This document shows, piece by piece, positions 59,474-64,000 of a DNA stretch of 64,000 nucleotides. The stretch comes from Falsiroseomonas algicola (GTDB taxonomy: Bacteria > Pseudomonadota > Alphaproteobacteria > Acetobacterales > Acetobacteraceae): the NCBI RefSeq assembly GCF_011040385.1, contig NZ_JAAIKB010000001.1, forward strand, positions 1,039,658 through 1,103,657, written 5' to 3'. The position numbers were made by a program, and so were the translations under genes. The notes beneath the pieces were generated by a model. It worked only from the letters and a program-made list of their open reading frames with translations. It was not told where the DNA came from and ran no database searches. Position 1 is the first letter of the stretch, and every line of letters begins with the position of its first letter.

Positions 59474-59494
59474 GTTCGCGCACAGGGGGTCGGC

Positions 59495-59755
59495 ATGGTC
59501 CGCATCAGCGTCGAATTGCCGGATGAGGTGGCGGAGGCGCTGGGGCGTTTGGCCCATGGGCGCCAATCGACCCCCGCGGCCCTGCTGTCCCGCTGGGCGG
59601 AGGAGGCCACCGCGTTCCAGGCAGAACTCGACAGCCGCCTCACGGAGGGTCTTGCCGACCTCGCCGCCGGCCGAACCGCCTCGCATGAGGAGGTGATGGC
59701 TGACCTCCAGAACTGGGCGGAAGACCTCGAAGCCCGGCATCGGGATACGCGGTGA
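59495..59755 (+). CDS. RHH-like antitoxin of a ParE-type pair
   Basis: An 86-residue protein whose first half (MVRISVELPDEVAEALGRLAHGRQSTPAALLSRWAEEA) fits a ribbon-helix-helix DNA-binding fold and whose acidic second half with EEVMADLQNWAEDLEARH would cover the toxin. The stop overlaps the toxin's GTG (GTGA). Sited 21 bases after pyrE. Confidence 0.8.
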   Translation: MVRISVELPDEVAEALGRLAHGRQSTPAALLSRWAEEATAFQAELDSRLTEGLADLAAGRTASHEEVMADLQNWAEDLEARHRDTR

Positions 59756-60039
59756 GGCTGCGCTGGTCCCGCCTCGCCCGGCGCGACCTTGCCGACCTCA
59801 GGCGCTTCATCGAGGACGACAACCCGCAAGCCGCGTCAGCGCAGGTGGCGCGCATCCGTCGCAGCGCCGCGCGGATCGAGGAATTCCCGGAATCCGGCCC
59901 GCTCATCACGGCGTCGGGCCTGCGCGCCACGGGCGTGCCCGGCACCGCCTACCGCATCGTCTACCGCATCGAGGCCGACCTCATCCTCATCGTCGCCGTC
60001 TGGCATGGAGCCCGTGCATGGCCCTTCGACCCGCGCTGA
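59752..60039 (+). CDS. ParE/RelE-family toxin
   Basis: A 95-residue protein with the ParE pattern LRWSRLARRDLADLRRFIEDDNPQAASAQVARIRRSAARIEEFPESG, then GTAYRIVYRIEADLILIVAVWHGARAW. The start GTG overlaps the antitoxin stop. ParE proteins poison DNA gyrase, RelE proteins cut ribosomal mRNA; the R..YR and H residues near the end are shared by both types, so the target is open. Its last 22 bases overlap the start of the next binding-protein gene. Confidence 0.88.
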   Translation: MRLRWSRLARRDLADLRRFIEDDNPQAASAQVARIRRSAARIEEFPESGPLITASGLRATGVPGTAYRIVYRIEADLILIVAVWHGARAWPFDPR

Positions 60040-61685
60040 CCCTCCTCGCCGCGCTCGCCGCCGCGCCCGCCCTCGCGCAACCCGCGCGGGACAGCCTGAC
60101 CATCGGCATCACCCAGTACCCCGCCACCTTCCACCCCAACATCGAGGCGATGGCCGCCAAATCCTATATCGGCGGCTTCACCCGGCGCCCGCTGACGGCG
60201 CGGGACCCCGACTGGGCGCTCGCCTGCCTCGGCTGCGAGACGGTGCCGACGCTGGAGAACGGCCTGGCGATCCGCGAACAGACCCCCGATGGCCGCCCCG
60301 GCATCCGCGTCACCTGGCGGTTGCGCGAGGGCTGGCGCTGGGCCGATGGCCAGCCCGTCACCGCGGAGGACCTGCTCTTCGCCTGGCAGGCCGGGCGCGA
60401 CTTCTCCACGGGCTTCGGCGGCGCCGAGTTCTACCGCCAGGCCTATGAGGCGATCGTCGTCGATGCCCGCACCATCACGCTCCGCTTCGACCGCGTGACC
60501 TTCGACTTCGCCAGCGCCGGCGATTTCGTCCCCCTCCCCGCCCATCTCGAGCGCCCCATCTGGCAGGCCGACCCGCGCGCCTACCGCACCCGCACGCTCT
60601 ACGAGACGCAGACGACCAATCCCGGCCTCTGGAACGGCCCCTACCGCGTCAGCGCCGTCACCCCCGGCAGCGGCGTCACCCTCGAACGCAACCTGCATTG
60701 GAACGGCCAGGCGCCCGCCTTCCGCCGCATCGCCATCCGCACGGTGGAGAACACGGCGGCGCTGGAGGCCCAGCTTCTCGCCGGGCAGATCGACATGGTG
60801 GCCGGCGAACTCGGGCTGCCGCTCGACCAGGTCTCGGCGCTGGAACGCCGGATGCCGCAGCGCTTCCGCTACGCCTACAAGCCCGGCCTCATCTACGAGC
60901 ACCTCGACCTGCTGCTGGACCTGCCCCAGCTCAGCGACGTCCGCACGCGCCAGGCGCTGATCATGGCGACCGACCGCGCCCAGATCGTCGCCCGCCTGTT
61001 CGAGGGTCGGCAGCCCGTCGCCCACACCACGGTCAATCCGCTGGACGGCATGCATGACGACAATGTCCGGCAATGGCCCTTCGACCTGGCCCGCGCCCGC
61101 GCGCTGCTGGACGAGGCCGGCTGGCGCGTGCCCAGCCCGCCCGGGGACGGCATCCGCCGCAACGCCGCCGGCGAGCGCCTGTCCTTCGACCTCATGACCA
61201 CCGCCGGCAACCGGTCCCGCGAACAGGTCCAGCAGGTGCTGCAGGGCATGTGGCGCCAGGCCGGCATCGAGGCCCGCATCCGCAACGAGCCCCCCCGCGT
61301 CTTCTTCGGCGAGACCCTGCCCCGCCGCCGCTATGGCGGCGCCGCCATGTTCGCCTGGATCAGCAGCCCGGAGAACGTGCCCCGCACCAGCCTGCATTCC
61401 GAGGAGATCCCGACCGCGGAGCGCAACTGGTCCGGCCAGAACACCACCGGCTTCCGCAATGCGGAGATGGATGCGCTGCTGGAGGCGATCCCCGTCGAGC
61501 TCGACCGCGAGCGCCGCCGCGCCCTCTGGCACCGCCTCCAGGCGATCTATGCCGAGCAGCTTCCCGCCATCCCCCTCTGGTTCCGCAGCGACGCCCATGT
61601 CTGGCCCCTCTGGCTCGACGGCGTGCGCCCCACCGGCCACCTGAACGCCTCCTCGAACTGGGTCGAGGAATGGCGGGTCCGGTGA
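60018..61685 (+). CDS. ABC transporter solute-binding protein, family 5 (peptide type)
   Basis: The 555-residue exported protein has a signal peptide (TLLAALAAAPALAQPA) and family 5 features: ITQYPATFHPNIEAMAAKSYIGGF, REGWRWADGQPVTAEDLLFAWQ, NPGLWNGPYRVSAVTPGSGV, and LPAIPLWFRSDAHVWPLWLDG. It begins inside the ParE toxin frame, 22 bases before that stop. With the permeases encoded at 62167 and 63102 it forms a peptide-type importer; the VOC gene sits between it and the permeases. No ATPase gene is in view before the window ends. The ligand is unknown. Confidence 0.92.
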   Translation: MALRPALTLLAALAAAPALAQPARDSLTIGITQYPATFHPNIEAMAAKSYIGGFTRRPLTARDPDWALACLGCETVPTLENGLAIREQTPDGRPGIRVTWRLREGWRWADGQPVTAEDLLFAWQAGRDFSTGFGGAEFYRQAYEAIVVDARTITLRFDRVTFDFASAGDFVPLPAHLERPIWQADPRAYRTRTLYETQTTNPGLWNGPYRVSAVTPGSGVTLERNLHWNGQAPAFRRIAIRTVENTAALEAQLLAGQIDMVAGELGLPLDQVSALERRMPQRFRYAYKPGLIYEHLDLLLDLPQLSDVRTRQALIMATDRAQIVARLFEGRQPVAHTTVNPLDGMHDDNVRQWPFDLARARALLDEAGWRVPSPPGDGIRRNAAGERLSFDLMTTAGNRSREQVQQVLQGMWRQAGIEARIRNEPPRVFFGETLPRRRYGGAAMFAWISSPENVPRTSLHSEEIPTAERNWSGQNTTGFRNAEMDALLEAIPVELDRERRRALWHRLQAIYAEQLPAIPLWFRSDAHVWPLWLDGVRPTGHLNASSNWVEEWRVR

Positions 61686-61693
61686 TGGCGCCC

Positions 61694-61762
61694 CTCCCTC
61701 CCCCGCGATTGCGGGGGGTCGCGGCACTGCCGCGACGCCGAAGGCTGGTCGGGGTGGGGGTC
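61694..61762. repeat. GC-rich hairpin repeat, copy C2, with an extra hairpin inserted
   Basis: CCCCCGC (61700-61706), loop GATT, GCGGGGG (61711-61717), as in C1. GTCGGGGTGGGGGTC lies at 61748-61762, also as in C1. Between the hairpin and this tail C2 has about 30 extra bases, including the inverted repeat GTCGCGG-CACTG-CCGCGAC (61718-61736). It fills the gap between the binding-protein gene and the VOC gene. Confidence 0.6.
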
Positions 61763-61780
61763 CGGCGCGACACTCCCCTG

Positions 61781-62170
61781 ATGTTCGACCACCTCTCCCT
61801 CTCCGTCACCGACATCCCCCGCGCGCGGCGCTTCTACGACGCCGTCCTCGGCGCCCTCGGCATCCCCCGCGTCTGGGCGGAGGACCGCGCCCTCGGCTAC
61901 GGCCCCCGCGACACGGGCGCCGCCTACCTCACGCTCCGCCTCTCCCCCTCGGCCGCGCCCCCCGCCGCCCACACCGCCTTCCGCGCCCCCTCCCGCGAGG
62001 CCGTCCACGCCTTCCACGAAGCCGGCCTGAAACAAGGCGGCACCTGCGACGGCCCGCCCGGCCCGCGCCCGCATTACGGCCCGACCTACTACGCCGCCTT
62101 CCTCCTCGACCCCGACGGCAACCGCATCGAGGCCGTCCACCGGGATGCCCACCGGGCCGAGCCCGGATGA
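61781..62170 (+). CDS. VOC-family (glyoxalase/dioxygenase-like) protein
   Basis: A 129-residue single-module VOC protein. MFDHLSLSVTDIPRARRFYDAVLGALGIPRVW is the typical first beta-alpha unit with a metal histidine in FDHLSLSV, and YYAAFLLDPDGNRIEAVHRD is the second with its glutamate. Family members bind metals and act on diverse substrates, or bind antibiotics. It overlaps the permease start (ATGA), so it appears to be part of the peptide-type transport operon. Function not known. Confidence 0.85.
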   Translation: MFDHLSLSVTDIPRARRFYDAVLGALGIPRVWAEDRALGYGPRDTGAAYLTLRLSPSAAPPAAHTAFRAPSREAVHAFHEAGLKQGGTCDGPPGPRPHYGPTYYAAFLLDPDGNRIEAVHRDAHRAEPG

Positions 62171-63105
62171 TCCGCCTCCTCGCCACCCGCCTGCTCCAGG
62201 TCGCGATCACGCTCGCGATCCTCTCGCTGGCCATGTTCCTGCTGATCGGCCTGATGCCCGGCGATCCCATCGACCTCGCCATCGCCGGCGATCCGCGCCT
62301 CACCGCGGAGGACGCCGCGCGGCTGCGCGCCCTGCACGGCCTCGACCAGCCGCTCCTCGCCCGCTACCTCGCCTGGGCCTCCGCGCTGCTCCGGGGCGAG
62401 TTCGGTTTCTCCCGCCTCTTCGCCCAGCCCGTCGCCGCCATCATCGGCCCCGCGCTGCTCTCGACGCTCGCCCTGCTCGGCGTCGCGCTGCTGGTCGCCG
62501 CCACCTTCGGCCTCGCGCTCGGGATGCTGGCCGCCGCGAGACCCCGCGCCGCGCCGCTGGTCGATGCCATCGCCATACTGGGGCAATCGGCGCCGACCTT
62601 CTGGCTCGGCATCCTCCTCATCATCCTCTTCGCCGTGACGCTGGGCTGGCTGCCCGCCGGCGGCACCAGCGAAACGGGCGGCCTCGACGCACTCCGCTTC
62701 CTGCCGCTGCCCGTCGCGACGCTCGCCATCGCCAACCTCGCCGCCTATGCCCGCCACAGCGCCGCCGCGCTGTCCCACACGCTGCGCGAGCCCTGGGTCA
62801 CCGCCGCCCGCGCCCGCGGCAATGGGGAGGCGCGGCTGCTGCTCCGCCACGCCTTCCCCAACGCCGCCGTGCCCATCCTGCAGGTCGCCGCCCTCGATGC
62901 CGGCGCACTGGTCGGCGGCGCGCTGATCACGGAGACCCTTTTCGCCCGCCCCGGCATGGGCAAGCTCATCTATGACGCGGTGATGGGCAACGACACCAAC
63001 CTCGCGCTCGTCGCCCTGCTGCTGGTGGCCCTCGTCACCCTGCTGGCGACGCTGGCGGCCGATCTCGCGCAGCGCGCCCTCGATCCCCGGCTCCGCGATT
63101 TATGA
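62167..63105 (+). CDS. Peptide-type ABC transporter permease DppB/OppB-like
   Basis: A 312-residue permease with six helices. RLLATRLLQVAITLAILSLAMFLLIGLMPGDPID is the family start, and EPWVTAARARGNGEARLLLRHAFPNAAVPIL is the ATPase-contact loop. GTGMxx-type endings are present in LFARPGMGKLIYDAV. It is coupled by ATGA overlaps to the VOC gene before it and the second permease after it. Confidence 0.94.
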   Translation: MIRLLATRLLQVAITLAILSLAMFLLIGLMPGDPIDLAIAGDPRLTAEDAARLRALHGLDQPLLARYLAWASALLRGEFGFSRLFAQPVAAIIGPALLSTLALLGVALLVAATFGLALGMLAAARPRAAPLVDAIAILGQSAPTFWLGILLIILFAVTLGWLPAGGTSETGGLDALRFLPLPVATLAIANLAAYARHSAAALSHTLREPWVTAARARGNGEARLLLRHAFPNAAVPILQVAALDAGALVGGALITETLFARPGMGKLIYDAVMGNDTNLALVALLLVALVTLLATLAADLAQRALDPRLRDL

Positions 63106-63920
63106 GGCTCCGGCTCGGCCTTCTCCTCATCGGCACCCTGGCCCTGGGCGCCCTCGGCGCGCCGCTGGCGCAGTCCTGGCTGGGCGTCGATCCCTTCGCG
63201 CCCGACCTCTTCAACCGCCTCGGCCCGCCCAGCGCCTCCAATCCGCTTGGCACCGATGATCTCGGCCGCGACCTGCTGCTGCGGCTGCTTCATGGCGCCC
63301 GCGTCTCGCTCGCCGTCGGCCTCGCCACCGCACTGACCGCCACGGTCATCGGCACCGCCATCGGCCTTCTCGCGGCCTGGCGCGGGGGCGTGGTGGATGC
63401 GGTGCTGATGCGCCTGGCGGACGGCCTGCTCGCGCTGCCCGCGCTTCCCGTCCTCGTCGTCCTCGCCGCCGTGGACACCGGCAGGATCGGCCTGCCTCGT
63501 GGGGAGGCCGCGTCCGACATCCTCCGCATCGTGGTGATCCTCAGCCTTTTCGGCTGGGTCGGCGTGGCCCGCCTGGCGCGCGCGGCCGCGCTCTCCATCC
63601 TCGCCCGCGACTATGTCCGCGCCGCCCGCGCGCTGGGCGCGTCGGAGGCGCGCGTGCTGCTCCGCCACGTCGCGCCCAACATCGCCGGCCCCGTCGCCGT
63701 CGCCACCGCGCTCTCCGTCGCCGGCGCCATCCTGGCGGAAAGCGCGCTCAGCTTCCTCGGCCTTGGCATCGCGCCGCCCGCGGCCAGCTGGGGCAACATG
63801 CTGGCCAATGCGCAGGACCTCGTCTTCAGCGCGCCGAGCGTCGCCCTCTGGCCCGGCCTCGCCATCCTGCTGGCCGTGGCCGGCTGCACGCTGGTTGCGG
63901 ACGGGCTGCGCCAGCGCTGA
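63102..63920 (+). CDS. Peptide-type ABC transporter permease DppC/OppC-like
   Basis: A 272-residue permease with NPLGTDDLGRDLLLRLLHGARVSLAVGL, the DppC signature, and the contact loop DYVRAARALGASEARVLLRHVAPNIAG, with ILAESALSFLGLGIAPPAASWGNML near the end. The pair forms the transmembrane channel of the peptide-type importer. The ATG overlaps the first permease's stop (ATGA). The ATPases expected next are outside the window or encoded elsewhere. Confidence 0.94.
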   Translation: MRLRLGLLLIGTLALGALGAPLAQSWLGVDPFAPDLFNRLGPPSASNPLGTDDLGRDLLLRLLHGARVSLAVGLATALTATVIGTAIGLLAAWRGGVVDAVLMRLADGLLALPALPVLVVLAAVDTGRIGLPRGEAASDILRIVVILSLFGWVGVARLARAAALSILARDYVRAARALGASEARVLLRHVAPNIAGPVAVATALSVAGAILAESALSFLGLGIAPPAASWGNMLANAQDLVFSAPSVALWPGLAILLAVAGCTLVADGLRQR

Positions 63921-64000
63921 GGCCCCTTGTAAGTCTCGTTCATCGGCGTCGGCCTGTCATAAGCTGGCTGGCGCGGTGGCGGAGGGGATGCCGATCTGCC
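63921..64000 (+). other. End of window; possible start of a further gene
   Basis: After the permease stop there are 67 bases with no clear signal, then GGAGGGG directly followed by ATG at 63988. This might begin the next gene, but only four codons are visible and the spacing is too tight to be sure. Confidence 0.2.

Noticed and set aside
63940..64000. Start of a tRNA (GCGCGGTGGCGGAGGGGATG...)
   Set aside because: It slightly recalls a tRNA-Leu/Ser 5' half, but the D-arm does not fit and the sequence is cut by the window end.

Overview
The window is a very GC-rich, densely packed chromosomal segment. Gene content and order (tol-pal next to ruvABC and ybgC, tilS-ftsH-folP-glmM, citrate synthase, pyrE, an ELM1-family protein, many ABC transporters for organic acids, peptides and polyamines) fit an alphaproteobacterium, most likely Rhodospirillales/Acetobacteraceae close to Roseomonas. 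That taxonomic call is an inference from gene families and base composition. I saw no rRNA, tRNA, CRISPR array, phage or transposase.

Layout. 1-12,800 (minus strand): a TDT-family transporter cut by the window edge, PhzF, thiD and glmM, a three-gene monosaccharide ABC transporter, folP, ftsH, tilS. 11,300-20,200 (minus): cpoB-pal-tolB-tolA-tolR-tolQ-ybgC, then ruvB-ruvA-ruvC and yebC; transcription runs from high to low coordinates. 20,300-28,300: a GGDEF/EAL protein and a GNAT enzyme (plus) face a coupled operon of SDR, DUF6134-like protein and FeS photolyase (minus); then sixA, a CHAD protein and a nuclease (plus). 28,400-39,000: gltA with promoter and terminator, a 477-bp non-coding stretch with helically phased palindromes, an orphan gene, an iron-type binding protein and permease, a PemK/MazF-like toxin-antitoxin pair, two divergent TauE/SafE permeases, a racemase, a solute-binding protein, and a small protein behind a Fur-box promoter.

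39,000-50,950: a 1,322-residue six-PAS hybrid kinase divergent from an OmpR-type regulator, BenE, then a tetR-led polyamine-type ABC operon and a tartrate dehydrogenase. 51,000-56,740: a 940-residue RTX protein and a heavy-metal P-type ATPase divergent from a MerR regulator with a 19-bp-spacer promoter. 56,740-64,000: MsrQ-like protein, ELM1-family protein, pyrE, a ParE-type toxin-antitoxin pair, and a peptide-type ABC operon running to the end of the window.

Two features recur. Genes are often joined by 4-base start/stop overlaps (ATGA, GTGA, TTGA and apparently CTGA), which suggests translational coupling and explains several non-ATG starts. Two families of intergenic palindromic repeats are present: a double-hairpin element at 43,092 and 56,736 whose arms covary, and a GC-rich hairpin element at 43,966 and 61,694, the second copy carrying an extra internal hairpin. 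The best candidates for something undescribed are the double-hairpin element, the phased CAATTG sites before the orphan gene at 30,328, the Fur-box small gene at 38,770, the CTG-start toxin at 34,079, and the photolyase operon whose SDR lacks the catalytic tyrosine.
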